Assembly (NCBI RefSeq): GCF_000428845.1
Contig: NZ_AUAS01000012.1
Coordinates: 124,001 to 188,000 of the forward strand
Origin: Dyadobacter alkalitolerans DSM 23607
GTDB taxonomy: Bacteria > Bacteroidota > Bacteroidia > Cytophagales > Spirosomataceae
DNA length: 64,000 nucleotides
Reading direction: 5' to 3'
Both the position numbers and the translations under genes were made by a program. Numbering within the stretch: position 1 is the stretch's first letter; each line of letters opens with the position of its first letter. The notes beneath the pieces were generated by a model. That model did not search any database and had not been told where the DNA came from. It saw nothing but the letters and a program-made list of their open reading frames with translations. Of this stretch, positions 18,394 through 26,836 are shown piece by piece.

Positions 18394-20046
18394 TTAGAGG
18401 GAGACGCCTCTTTTCCAGGGGATAAAATCATCCTGGCCTAGTTGCTGTGCTTTGGTCAATTCTCCGCTGGCAACCCTAATTACATATTCCAGCAATGCTT
18501 CGGCGTTTTGTTCGAGGCTTTGCGTGCCGTCGACAACCGGTCCGCAGTCAAAATCGATGACGTCGGGCATGCGGTTGGCTAATGTGGTGTTGGTTGCGAC
18601 TTTGGCAACGGGGCAGATCGGGTTTCCGGTGGGCGTTCCTAATCCGGTTGTGAAAAGGATAATGTTGGCTCCTGCGGCTGTCTGCCCGGTCGTTGCTTCT
18701 ACATCATTGCCTGGCGTGCACACGAGTTGCAAGCCTGATTCTGTGGCTCTTTCGGTGTAGTTTAGCACATCCGAAATGTATGCATTACCGCCTTTGCGGG
18801 CTGCTCCGGCTGATTTTATGGCGTCTGTAATGAGGCCATCTTTGATATTTCCGGGTGAAGGATTGAAGGCGAATGCGGAACCGACTGCTTCTGCCTTGCC
18901 TGCGTAATCGCGCATTAATTTTTCAAATTTTGCGGCCTTCTCTTCGGTCACACAGCGGTTAATGAGCTCTTGTTCGACGCCATTGAGTTCGGGAAATTCT
19001 GCTAATAATGTCTGTCCGCCCAGGCCAACAACGATATCCGAAAGATGTCCCAAAACCGGGTTCGCAGAAATGCCTGAAAATCCATCTGAACCGCCGCATT
19101 TAAGGCCAACGGAAAGCTTGGACAAAGGCGCGTCGCTTCTTTCGAACTCATTGATCTTGGTAACACCCATGAATGTTTCCTTAATCGCACCCGACATTAA
19201 GGAATATTCCGTGCCTTTCTGATGCTCGAATGCGAAGAATGGTTTGTTGAAATTCGGATCACGTTTTTTGATTTCGTCTTCCAGTGTCTTCAACTCAGAA
19301 TTCTGGCAACCCAGGCTCAAAACCGTAATGCCGGCAACATTAGGGTGAACGGCATAGGAAGCAAAAAGAGCACAAAGCGTATTGGCGTCCGTTCTTGTGC
19401 CGCCACAGCCGCCTTCGTGGGTCAGGAATTTAATGCCGTCCACATTCTGGAACGGACGTTCCGGTTTCCTTCTTACGGGTTCGCGCTCGGTGAATGCTTC
19501 CATGCTTCTGATGGTGCGCAAGTCGCCGCTTTGATATAAATGCAGGAAATCCCTGACGTGTTCTCTGTAAATATCAGTCTGCGCATAACCCAGCTCCCGC
19601 TCGAATGCATCCTTCATAATCAGCACATTACGGTTTTCGCAAAATACCAACGGCACCACGAGCCAGTAATTATATGTGCCAACGCGGCCGTCTTCGCGGT
19701 GATATCCTTTGAATGTTCTGTTCTGCCATTTCGAGACATCCGGCTGAATGTAAGAATAAGGCTGGCGATTGGCCGTGCTGTAATCCTGAGAATCGTGTTT
19801 GAGATTGAATGTCGTGATGGGCTCGCCCTTGCGGATGGGCTGCGATGCGCGACCTACGAGCACGCCATACATAATAATAGCGCCACCGGTTTCAATGTCT
19901 TCCGTCACAAACTTGTGCTTGGCCGAAACGCCATATGGCAGCGAATAATGACTGCCTGCCCAGGCCACGTCGGCATTTACGGGCAAGTCGCGCAATGCAA
20001 CGATCACATTATCAGAAGGATGTATTTTTAAAAGCTGTGACGCCAT
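18394..20046 (-). CDS. UxaA-family sugar-acid dehydratase (altronate/galactarate dehydratase-like)
   Basis: About 550 residues with an N-terminal SAF domain (1-95, including NVIVALRDLPVNADV) and the large galactarate/altronate dehydratase domain. The latter has THEGGCGGTRTDA, LSLGCQNSE, LKCGGSDGFSGISANP and the Cys-bearing GPVVDG near the end. The family binds iron and dehydrates hexonates. Given the cluster, it probably converts L-fuconate or L-rhamnonate to the 2-keto-3-deoxy acid, a step done by an enolase-superfamily enzyme in Xanthomonas. I prefer the ATG at 20046 over the in-frame TTG at 20058. It is the first gene of the minus-strand sugar genes, divergent from the AraC regulator. Confidence 0.88.
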   Translation of the reverse strand: MASQLLKIHPSDNVIVALRDLPVNADVAWAGSHYSLPYGVSAKHKFVTEDIETGGAIIMYGVLVGRASQPIRKGEPITTFNLKHDSQDYSTANRQPYSYIQPDVSKWQNRTFKGYHREDGRVGTYNYWLVVPLVFCENRNVLIMKDAFERELGYAQTDIYREHVRDFLHLYQSGDLRTIRSMEAFTEREPVRRKPERPFQNVDGIKFLTHEGGCGGTRTDANTLCALFASYAVHPNVAGITVLSLGCQNSELKTLEDEIKKRDPNFNKPFFAFEHQKGTEYSLMSGAIKETFMGVTKINEFERSDAPLSKLSVGLKCGGSDGFSGISANPVLGHLSDIVVGLGGQTLLAEFPELNGVEQELINRCVTEEKAAKFEKLMRDYAGKAEAVGSAFAFNPSPGNIKDGLITDAIKSAGAARKGGNAYISDVLNYTERATESGLQLVCTPGNDVEATTGQTAAGANIILFTTGLGTPTGNPICPVAKVATNTTLANRMPDVIDFDCGPVVDGTQSLEQNAEALLEYVIRVASGELTKAQQLGQDDFIPWKRGVSL

Positions 20047-20109
20047 AATTAGTTTCAAATTGGTTTTATTTCGCCGGGTATTTTAAATAGAATTTATCAA
20101 CAAATGAAC

Positions 20110-20121
20110 TGAAATATTTCA
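20110..20121. promoter_or_regulatory. Palindrome in the dehydratase/AraC divergent region
   Basis: TGAAATATTTCA is a perfect 12-bp palindrome midway in the 157-bp divergent region between the dehydratase and the AraC regulator. It is a candidate operator but could be chance in AT-rich DNA. Confidence 0.3.
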
Positions 20122-20203
20122 ATACATTGATTCGCAATACTAGCAAAGTTTTCAACTATATTGGCATATATTTCCTCTTAATAGAATCTTTTTGTAATTA
20201 TTT

Positions 20204-21103
20204 GTGAAACCGCAATTACTAAAAGTCCCCAAAGGCCTGCAAAAATCGTTTAGTATCCGACGCGATGTGGTCCTTTACTTTTACAACCGCTGGCATTACC
20301 ATCCCGAGCTCGAACTGATCCACATTGAACAGGGCTCGGGCACGCAGTTCGTGGGTGACAACATTCAGAATTTCCAAAGTGGCGACCTGCTTCTGATCGG
20401 CGCTAACCTACCCCATTACTGGCGCTGCGACGAGAAGTACTTCCAGCGCGAAAGTCAGTTGTATGCCCAAGCCACCGTCGTGCATTTTTCGCTAGACTTG
20501 TTCGGCAATGCATTTCTGGATTTGCCGGAAAACAAGGCCATTCGCAAATTACTGCTCAAAGCAAAGTTTGGAATGAAACTATTGGGCGAAGGGACGGAAA
20601 ATGTGAAGAAGCTTTTGCAGGATTTATTGGATCAAAAGGGCGGGAATGCGGTGATTTCGCTTTTACAAATCCTTGAAAACCTGGCACATTGCGCTGAAAC
20701 GAAAACATTGTCCCACACGCATTACCAGGAGGAATACGATCAGTACGACACGGACCGGATCAACCAGATTTACCAATATTCGATCAGTAATTTCCAGAAG
20801 AAAATTTCCATTGAAGAGATTTCGGAGATTGCGAACATTAGCCCGCATTCATTCTGCCGGTATTTCAAAAGCCGCAGCCGCAAGACTTACTCGCAGTTTT
20901 TGCTGGAACTAAGGATCGGACATGCATGCAAATTGCTTTCTGAAACCAAGCTGCCTGTTGCCCAGATCTGCTATGAAAGCGGTTTCAACAATTTCGCCAA
21001 TTTCAATAAATATTTCAAAATCCACACCGGCAAGAGTCCTTTGGCTTACCAAAAGGAATTCCGAAAAATTGCCGTTCACCGGCCTAACCTGGAAGTCGCA
21101 TGA
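20204..21103 (+). CDS. AraC-family transcriptional regulator with cupin sensor
   Basis: A 299-residue regulator with an N-terminal cupin (about 25-110, WHYHPELELIHIEQG, GDLLLIGANLPHYW) for ligand sensing and a C-terminal double helix-turn-helix (about 195-295, ISIEEISEIANISPHSFCRYF and QICYESGFNNFANFNKYF). The start is GTG, since no nearby ATG fits. It is divergent from the fucose/rhamnose genes, which suggests it controls them in response to the sugar or an intermediate. Its TGA overlaps the ATG of the adenine deaminase gene, so the two are translationally coupled. Confidence 0.88.
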   Translation: MKPQLLKVPKGLQKSFSIRRDVVLYFYNRWHYHPELELIHIEQGSGTQFVGDNIQNFQSGDLLLIGANLPHYWRCDEKYFQRESQLYAQATVVHFSLDLFGNAFLDLPENKAIRKLLLKAKFGMKLLGEGTENVKKLLQDLLDQKGGNAVISLLQILENLAHCAETKTLSHTHYQEEYDQYDTDRINQIYQYSISNFQKKISIEEISEIANISPHSFCRYFKSRSRKTYSQFLLELRIGHACKLLSETKLPVAQICYESGFNNFANFNKYFKIHTGKSPLAYQKEFRKIAVHRPNLEVA

Positions 21104-22734
21104 TGAAAATCAACCTTGTCAATATTTTTGAGAAAACCATTTCTGAGGCAGAACTGCATATTGCGGATGGAATCATTAAGGAAATCAACATTACCGGACC
21201 CGAAAATTCGTCTTTGCCTTACGCACTGCCCGGCTTCACGGACGCGCACGTACATATAGAGAGCTCCATGCTTACGCCCGCGCAATTTGCCCGCCTGGCG
21301 GTGGTGCACGGGACCATTGCAACGGTTTCGGACCCGCATGAAATCGGGAATGTGCTCGGCATAGCTGGCGTGGAATTCATGATCGAGGATGGCAAACGGG
21401 TGCCTTTTAAATTCTGCTTCGGAGCGCCCTCCTGTGTTCCGGCGACGGTTTTTGAAACGGCTGGGGCAGTGATTGATGCGGAACAAGTCGGGCAGTTGCT
21501 GGCAAAGGACGACATTGGTTACCTGGCCGAGGTTATGAATTTTCCGGGCGTGATCAATGAAGATCCGGACATGATGGTGAAGATCAATTGGGCTAAACAT
21601 TATAATAAGGTTGTCGACGGCCACGCGCCCGGCCTGCGCGGGGAAGCGGCCCGCAAGTATGCATCGCATGGCATCACCACTGACCATGAATCCTTTACCT
21701 ATGACGAAGCCAGAGAAAAAATCGATTACGGTGTCAAAATCCTGATCCGGGAAGGCAGCGCCGCCCGGAATTTCGCGGCATTGATCCCTTTAATAGATGA
21801 ATTTCCGGAGCTGGTGATGTTCTGTTCGGATGACAAGCATCCGGATAACCTTGTGGCGGGGCATATTAATGTATTGGTTAAAAGGGCATTGTCGCTGGGT
21901 TATGACATTTGGAACATTCTGCAAGCGGCTTGTATCAATCCTGTGCTGCATTATAGTTTGAATGTTGGTTTGCTGAGATTAAATGATCCGGCCGATTTTA
22001 TTTTGGTTGACAACATGAGTGATTTTAATGTAAAGGAAACCTGGATTGATGGGGCGCTTGTGGCCAAAGATTCAGTTTCAATGATTCCGGACCTGCGAAG
22101 CGCGCATCCCAACCGGTTTGTGTGCGCCCCAAAGACAGCTGCTGATTTTGTTTTAAAAAATGAAAAAAATTCTGAATCCCAGATAAGGGTCATTAAAGCA
22201 TTAGAGGGTCAACTGATTACGAATGAAATCATTGCGAATGCAAAAGTGCAGGGCGGTGCAATCATGGCCGATCCGGACAATGACATCCTGAAAGTTACCG
22301 TGATCAACCGCTATGAAAACGCGCTTCCATCCATCGGATTTATGAAAAATTTCGGTTTGAAACAAGGCGCTATTGCTTCGTCCGTTGCGCATGATTCACA
22401 CAACATTATATGTGTCGGCTGCGACGATGAAAGTATAGCCATGGCCGTGAATATGATCATGGAAGCGAAGGGCGGAATTTCGGCGGTAGGGAATGGAAAA
22501 ACGCAATTAATCGCATTGCCGATTGCAGGAATTATGACGGATTCGGATGGCTATGGAGTGGCGGCGGCTTACACATTGCTCGACAATTTTGTGAAGGAAG
22601 AATTAATGTCATCGCTGCAATCTCCGTTCATGACGCTGTCGTTTATGGCACTGCTCGTGATCCCGCGTTTGAAATTGAGCGATAGAGGGCTTTTTGATGG
22701 AGAAAACTTCCAATTTGTTCCGATAAGTCTCTAA
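21100..22734 (+). CDS. ade: Adenine deaminase
   Basis: Deaminates adenine to hypoxanthine. It is a 544-residue amidohydrolase of the Ade (YicP) type. Metal and substrate motifs are all present: DAHVHIESSM, SDPHEIGNVLG, APSCVPAT, VDGHAPGLRG, TTDHESF and FCSDDKHPDN, plus the C-terminal domain motif AHDSHNIICVGCDD. Length and motifs agree with an active enzyme. It begins 4 nt inside the AraC gene (ATGA overlap), an unexpected partner, because nothing in the sugar cluster obviously makes adenine. Either start of the ATGATG pair is possible. Confidence 0.93.
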   Translation: MMKINLVNIFEKTISEAELHIADGIIKEINITGPENSSLPYALPGFTDAHVHIESSMLTPAQFARLAVVHGTIATVSDPHEIGNVLGIAGVEFMIEDGKRVPFKFCFGAPSCVPATVFETAGAVIDAEQVGQLLAKDDIGYLAEVMNFPGVINEDPDMMVKINWAKHYNKVVDGHAPGLRGEAARKYASHGITTDHESFTYDEAREKIDYGVKILIREGSAARNFAALIPLIDEFPELVMFCSDDKHPDNLVAGHINVLVKRALSLGYDIWNILQAACINPVLHYSLNVGLLRLNDPADFILVDNMSDFNVKETWIDGALVAKDSVSMIPDLRSAHPNRFVCAPKTAADFVLKNEKNSESQIRVIKALEGQLITNEIIANAKVQGGAIMADPDNDILKVTVINRYENALPSIGFMKNFGLKQGAIASSVAHDSHNIICVGCDDESIAMAVNMIMEAKGGISAVGNGKTQLIALPIAGIMTDSDGYGVAAAYTLLDNFVKEELMSSLQSPFMTLSFMALLVIPRLKLSDRGLFDGENFQFVPISL

Positions 22735-22834
22735 ATGGTGACATATTTAACGAAATAGTAACATTAACCTTTGAAATAGAATTTTCTGACGAAAATATTT
22801 TTTAAATACGTTTTTTTATAAATATATTTACAAG

Positions 22835-22856
22835 TGTAATAATGACCCTTATTACA
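22835..22856. promoter_or_regulatory. Inverted repeat upstream of the ECF sigma gene
   Basis: TGTAATAA (22835-22842) and TTATTACA (22849-22856) are perfect 8-bp arms with a 6-nt spacer, about 40 nt before the sigma-factor ATG. It is a candidate operator or leader hairpin. The rest of 22735-22896 is AT-rich without other visible signals. Confidence 0.4.
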
Positions 22857-22896
22857 AATATCAATTCCTAACCCCAATCAAAATCCTTTCCAAACA

Positions 22897-23478
22897 ATGG
22901 CTCACCTACGCTACAAGCAAGAAGAAGAACTCTGTTTTTGGGATCAGTTCAGAAAAGGCGATGAAAATGCTTATGCATGCCTGTACCGCTCTTACGTTCA
23001 CATTTTGTATCAGTATTGCTCACAGTTTACTATTGACAAACCACTGATTAAGGACTGCATTCACGACTTATTTGTTGAACTATGGAAAAACCGAATGACG
23101 CTGGGTGACACCACTTCCGTTCGGTTTTATCTTATGGCGTCAATTAAAAGAAAGTTAGTTCGCCATTTGAACGCACAGCAAAAGCATACAAGCAACGAAG
23201 ATATTCCGGTAGAATACTGGCATATCAACACGCCTTCTCATGAAAATCACCTGATTTCCGAAGAAGAATTTGAATCAACCAATCAGCATTTAAACGTAGC
23301 GATCAACGGGCTCCCACGCCGCCAGCGCGAGGCCATCTTTTTGAAATTTTACATGAATTTGAATAACCACGAAATCGCAGACCTGATGAAAATCAACATT
23401 CAGTCCGTGTACAACCTGGTTTTTGGTGCATTAGGCAACCTTAAAAAGCAAATGACGCTCGACAGACTGACCTTCTAA
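22897..23478 (+). CDS. ECF-type RNA polymerase sigma factor
   Basis: A 193-residue sigma-70-family protein with region 2 at about 20-90 (AYACLYRSYVHILYQY, IHDLFVELWKN) and region 4 at about 130-185 (LPRRQREAIFLKFYMN, HEIADLMKINIQSVYNLV). In Bacteroidota such factors usually pair with a FecR-type anti-sigma and a SusCD locus. Neither is adjacent here, so this is an orphan and its control is unclear. It is followed by a strong terminator. Confidence 0.92.
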   Translation: MAHLRYKQEEELCFWDQFRKGDENAYACLYRSYVHILYQYCSQFTIDKPLIKDCIHDLFVELWKNRMTLGDTTSVRFYLMASIKRKLVRHLNAQQKHTSNEDIPVEYWHINTPSHENHLISEEEFESTNQHLNVAINGLPRRQREAIFLKFYMNLNNHEIADLMKINIQSVYNLVFGALGNLKKQMTLDRLTF

Positions 23479-23502
23479 CATTTCTTTATATCATTGCATT
23501 GC

Positions 23503-23535
23503 AAAAAGCGTGGCGAACTAAGCCACGCTTTTTTT
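23503..23535 (+). terminator. Rho-independent terminator of the ECF sigma gene
   Basis: AAAAAGCGTGGC (23503-23514) pairs with GCCACGCTTTTT (23522-23533) over a 7-nt loop, followed by further T residues, 24 nt after the sigma stop codon. Confidence 0.9.
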
Positions 23536-23580
23536 GTTAAATATTTACGATCATTAACAAACTGAAATAAGACCATTTGA

Positions 23581-24852
23581 ATGTCGCTGAACTCCACGCC
23601 ATTAGCTGAACGCCTGCGCCCGAGGACCCTGGATGATTTTGTTGGCCAGGAAAAACTGTTAGGCCCGAACGGCCCGTTGCGCAGGGCTATTTTGCAAAAT
23701 ACCATCCCTTCGATGATTTTCTGGGGACCGCCCGGCGTCGGAAAAACAACATTGGCATTACTCATTGCCGAAACCACCAAAAGACAATTTTATAATCTCA
23801 GCGCCATCAGTTCGGGCGTGAAAGATCTGCGCGAAGTGTTGGCAAGACCCTCCGGTTTGTTTCCGGCAATCTTGTTCATTGACGAAATTCACCGTTACAA
23901 CAAAAGTCAGCAGGACGCATTGCTGGGTGCGGTGGAAAAAGGACAGGTGACATTGATCGGTGCGACGACTGAAAACCCTTCATTTGAGATCAACTCAGCT
24001 CTTTTATCGCGGAGCCAGATTTACATCCTGGAAGCATTTGGTGAAAAAGAATTGAAACAACTGATCGAAAGGGCGCTTACCAAAGATCAGTTTTTAAAGA
24101 ATAAGAATGTCACTTTCGAGTCGTATGACGCACTGATGCGCCTTTCGGGCGGAGACGGGCGCAAGCTGCTCAATCTGCTTGAACTCGTAATTTTGGGAAA
24201 AGGCGAGGAAAAAGACATTGTCATTACCGACGAATGGGTAACCGAAGTGGCGCAGCAGAACATTGCGCGTTACGACAAATCGGGTGAGCAACATTATGAT
24301 ATTATTTCTGCTTTTATCAAATCATTAAGAGGAAGCGACCCGAACGGCGCGGTTTACTGGATGGCGCGGATGATCGTGGCCGGTGAAGATCCATCTTTTA
24401 TCGCTCGCCGAATGCTCATTATGGCATCCGAAGACATTGGAAATGCAAACCCTACGGCGATGATCATGGCCAATGCGTGCATGCAGGCAGTGAATGTGAT
24501 CGGCTATCCCGAATGCCGCATAATTCTCTCACAAGTAGCCATTTACCTGGCTACTTCACCCAAAAGCAATGCGAGTTACATGGCCATTGGCGACGCTATT
24601 GAGCTCGCCAAAAACACCGCCCATTTGCCGGTTCCGCTGCACTTGCGCAATGCGCCTACCAAACTCATGAAGCAGATCGGTTATGGCAAAGAATACAAAT
24701 ATTCACACGAATTTGAAGGGAATTTTGCCAAGCAGAACTTCATGCCGGATGAGCTGAAAGGCAAGAAAGTGTTCGAGCCGGGATTGAATGCAAGGGAAGA
24801 AGAGATCCGCAAAAAATTGCAGCACTGGTGGGGCGACTGGTATGGTTACTGA
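23581..24852 (+). CDS. rarA: Replication-associated recombination protein A (RarA/MgsA)
   Basis: A 423-residue AAA+ ATPase that acts at stalled replication forks and is related to clamp-loader subunits. It has TLDDFVGQEKLLG, Walker A GPPGVGKTT, Walker B FIDEIHRYNKSQQDA, sensor 1 IGATTENPSFEIN, and the MgsA C-terminal domain (KSLRGSDPNGAVYWMARM, PKSNASYMAIGDA, YKYSHEFEGNF). Full length and standard. It converges with a small minus-strand gene, overlapping by 7 nt. Confidence 0.95.
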   Translation: MSLNSTPLAERLRPRTLDDFVGQEKLLGPNGPLRRAILQNTIPSMIFWGPPGVGKTTLALLIAETTKRQFYNLSAISSGVKDLREVLARPSGLFPAILFIDEIHRYNKSQQDALLGAVEKGQVTLIGATTENPSFEINSALLSRSQIYILEAFGEKELKQLIERALTKDQFLKNKNVTFESYDALMRLSGGDGRKLLNLLELVILGKGEEKDIVITDEWVTEVAQQNIARYDKSGEQHYDIISAFIKSLRGSDPNGAVYWMARMIVAGEDPSFIARRMLIMASEDIGNANPTAMIMANACMQAVNVIGYPECRIILSQVAIYLATSPKSNASYMAIGDAIELAKNTAHLPVPLHLRNAPTKLMKQIGYGKEYKYSHEFEGNFAKQNFMPDELKGKKVFEPGLNAREEEIRKKLQHWWGDWYGY

Positions 24853-25028
24853 TCTTTGCTTTTGAGCTTTTCCTCAAATTTAGAAAATGACAAATCAGGA
24901 ACTTTGTCCGTCTCTAACGGCTTATTCCATTCTTTTGTAAGCTTTTTCGCCATTTTTTCCAGATTTTCATCTGACTCTTTCTCGCGGACAGCATTGTTTT
25001 CGTCAGATATTGGTTTGATCTTTTTCAT
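24846..25028 (-). CDS. Small charged protein, function unknown
   Basis: Sixty residues from the start MKKIKPISDE (a longer frame to 25049 is less likely). The protein is very rich in Lys and Glu, helical and has no membrane segment. It converges with rarA and its stop lies within the last codons of rarA. I do not recognise a family. Its composition and independent start make it plausible, but a chance frame is not excluded. Confidence 0.45.
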   Translation of the reverse strand: MKKIKPISDENNAVREKESDENLEKMAKKLTKEWNKPLETDKVPDLSFSKFEEKLKSKDQ

Positions 25029-25155
25029 AAGCTGAGAGCCAAAAAGCAATACTAAAATGACAGATTGTTTAAATTACGCAAAGATGGTTTTGATAGATCA
25101 AATATCAGAAACATTGCCAAACTTTATAAGCAAATATTAACCTAAATGACCCTAA

Positions 25156-25704
25156 ATGACTAACAACACTACTATTCCAGAAAGTATTCCATTGATTGAG
25201 CGCCAGTTACTGATCAATCAGTGCAAGATACTTTCAATTATTTGTGATGAAAAAGAAAGGGAGATTAACGAAAAACGAATCGAGATCCTGGAAAAAGGTT
25301 ATACGGGTTTGTATCCGAAAGTGTTCAACTCGCTATATGAAGAAGTGCCTATTAGCGTATATGCTGAAATAACCAGTATCATGAAAATGTATGGGCGCAT
25401 CAATGAGTCTATTAAAATGTTGTCAAATGAGGAGAGAGAACTGCTGGATCTTGCAAAAATCGAGTTCGAAGGTTTTGACGAAGACAGCGGCATGCACTAT
25501 TATATGATGTCTTACCTGGTAGACCGGATGGACGAGCACGGAGAATATAAGGGCCGACAGCTCAAATCACATAATAGTTCATGTATGATTAAATATAACA
25601 AGATGCTTTCTGTGTACTCGGAGCTCGGAAACACGGCGGATAGTCACTTTGCACTATCTGACTTACAGCGGTTTATAGAGAGTGTTTTAGATAGCAATGA
25701 ATGA
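25156..25704 (+). CDS. YfbU family protein
   Basis: A 182-residue protein matching the YfbU family along its length: LIERQLLINQCKILSII, EILEKGYTGLY, EVPISVYAEITSIMKMYG, FEGFDEDS and the C-terminal SCMIKYNKMLSVYSEL. E. coli YfbU is a small all-alpha protein of uncertain function, linked by some to cell-death phenotypes. The gene is alone, with about 100 nt of AT-rich sequence upstream. The ATG at 25156 follows two short in-frame-looking ATGACC/ATGAC repeats that could also initiate. Confidence 0.8.
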   Translation: MTNNTTIPESIPLIERQLLINQCKILSIICDEKEREINEKRIEILEKGYTGLYPKVFNSLYEEVPISVYAEITSIMKMYGRINESIKMLSNEERELLDLAKIEFEGFDEDSGMHYYMMSYLVDRMDEHGEYKGRQLKSHNSSCMIKYNKMLSVYSELGNTADSHFALSDLQRFIESVLDSNE

Positions 25705-25826
25705 TCTGCGTCGCGTTAAAAACCCAATTGTAGTTCAAAACCTTGATTGAGTATGCTTTATTTAATACCCTAATTATAAAAACATATTTCTGTGTTAAAA
25801 AATAATGTTTTAAGTAAAGATTTCGT

Positions 25827-25917
25827 TAAATTTGTGTTGATAACCAGGCAACTGATTATCAAATAACGTTGAGTAAAATCAGACATCCCGGATACCCTGT
25901 ATTTGGGATGTTTTTTT
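25827..25917 (+). ncRNA. Candidate small RNA with its own promoter and strong terminator
   Basis: TAAATTTG (25827-25834) fits the Bacteroidota -7 box. Downstream lies an inverted repeat TTGATAA/TTATCAA (25837-25843 and 25856-25862). It is followed by a 13-bp terminator stem (25883-25895 with 25899-25911, two G-U pairs) and seven T residues. A transcript of about 75 nt from near 25841 would contain no open frame of note. The alternative is that the hairpin is only the terminator of the YfbU gene 180 nt upstream. The remainder of 25705-26002 is AT-rich and shows nothing more. Confidence 0.45.
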
Positions 25918-26002
25918 GTACCTGTCGCCAAAAAAAATGCACAGCCGGGCTGTGCATAGGGTATATAGTGTCAAGTATGAATGTCTTATATCGGGAAGCT
26001 GA

Positions 26003-26197
26003 TCAATGCCATTCCACCTTTCTCAGCCTGGCTGCATTGCGTTTGATAAACATATGCTCGTCTACCATATAACGATCATGACCTGGTGACTTTCTCAACT
26101 GAGTGATCAGCCACACGGCACAAAATGTCGCGCCTATCAGTATGGCAATAAAAAGATATGGTCCGATTGCGTATATACTTTGAAGTAGCTGAGTCAT
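26003..26197 (-). CDS. Small single-span membrane protein, unknown
   Basis: Sixty-four residues with one strong membrane segment (about 10-34, IGPYLFIAILIGATFCAVWL), followed by a basic cytoplasmic-type tail ending KRNAARLRKVEWH. No family recognised. A 9-bp inverted repeat lies right against its ATG. The reading frame has the composition of a real protein and nothing competes on either strand. Confidence 0.55.
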   Translation of the reverse strand: MTQLLQSIYAIGPYLFIAILIGATFCAVWLITQLRKSPGHDRYMVDEHMFIKRNAARLRKVEWH

Positions 26198-26198
26198 A

Positions 26199-26241
26199 AT
26201 TTCCAGTAGTTAGTCAGGTTTCTGATATCTTGACTGGAAAT
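26199..26241 (-). promoter_or_regulatory. Leader hairpin or operator next to the 64-residue membrane-protein gene
   Basis: ATTTCCAGT (26199-26207) and ACTGGAAAT (26233-26241) are perfect 9-bp inverted arms, ending one base from the start codon. In RNA this could mask the start site; in DNA it could be an operator. The rest of 26198-26362 shows nothing else. Confidence 0.45.
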
Positions 26242-26362
26242 AAAAAATAATCGTACCAGACCGTCGTAATTGCCTTCCTGCGCGTAGTCGGGTGTATTTT
26301 GGCAAACTTGTAGAATTGCAGGCAGTTAAGTGGTGAAAAGTGTGGAATATCAGCCGCTACTT

Positions 26363-26731
26363 TCAGCGTTTCAGTATGTTTTCCTCTTTCAGATGACCGA
26401 GATATTCGCGGAATTCATAGCCCGTCATTTCAGAGATCTGCTTCGAAAAAAGCTTGTGTTTTTTGTCAGGTTCCAGTTGCGACAGGGCGTCGGAAATGAG
26501 GAATGTCAGGATGGGATTCCACCGGTTCAGGGTGTCTTCAAATCTGATTTCCGGATCGCTTAATTCTTTGCTTATAAAATGCAGTCCCTTGTCTTTTGCC
26601 AGCATTCTGAGAACTTGCAGATATACCTGCTGGTTCTCGTCATACTCAGGCTTCTTGCCGATTCCTTCATATTGAAATAGAAAATCCTGGATCTTGTAGA
26701 GATCCTGCATCGTTGAAGAATGGTCAGTCAT
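26363..26731 (-). CDS. Uncharacterised 122-residue cytoplasmic protein
   Basis: From the start MTDHSSTMQDLY (26731) the product is 122 residues, acidic and helical, with no signal peptide or membrane segment. It includes KIQDFLFQYEGIG, RWNPILTFLISDALSQL and a C-terminal KQISEMTGYEFREYLGHLK that looks like a small helical domain. I do not recognise the family. It is monocistronic. Confidence 0.55.
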   Translation of the reverse strand: MTDHSSTMQDLYKIQDFLFQYEGIGKKPEYDENQQVYLQVLRMLAKDKGLHFISKELSDPEIRFEDTLNRWNPILTFLISDALSQLEPDKKHKLFSKQISEMTGYEFREYLGHLKEENILKR

Positions 26732-26836
26732 GATTTTAATGTTAGCAAAGCGTTGGTACTTACTAACAATTAAAATCATGCCTTATTTAGTGTAATCGAA
26801 ACTGCCCTGCTATTGCTGATAATTGCGGAAAAGCTT

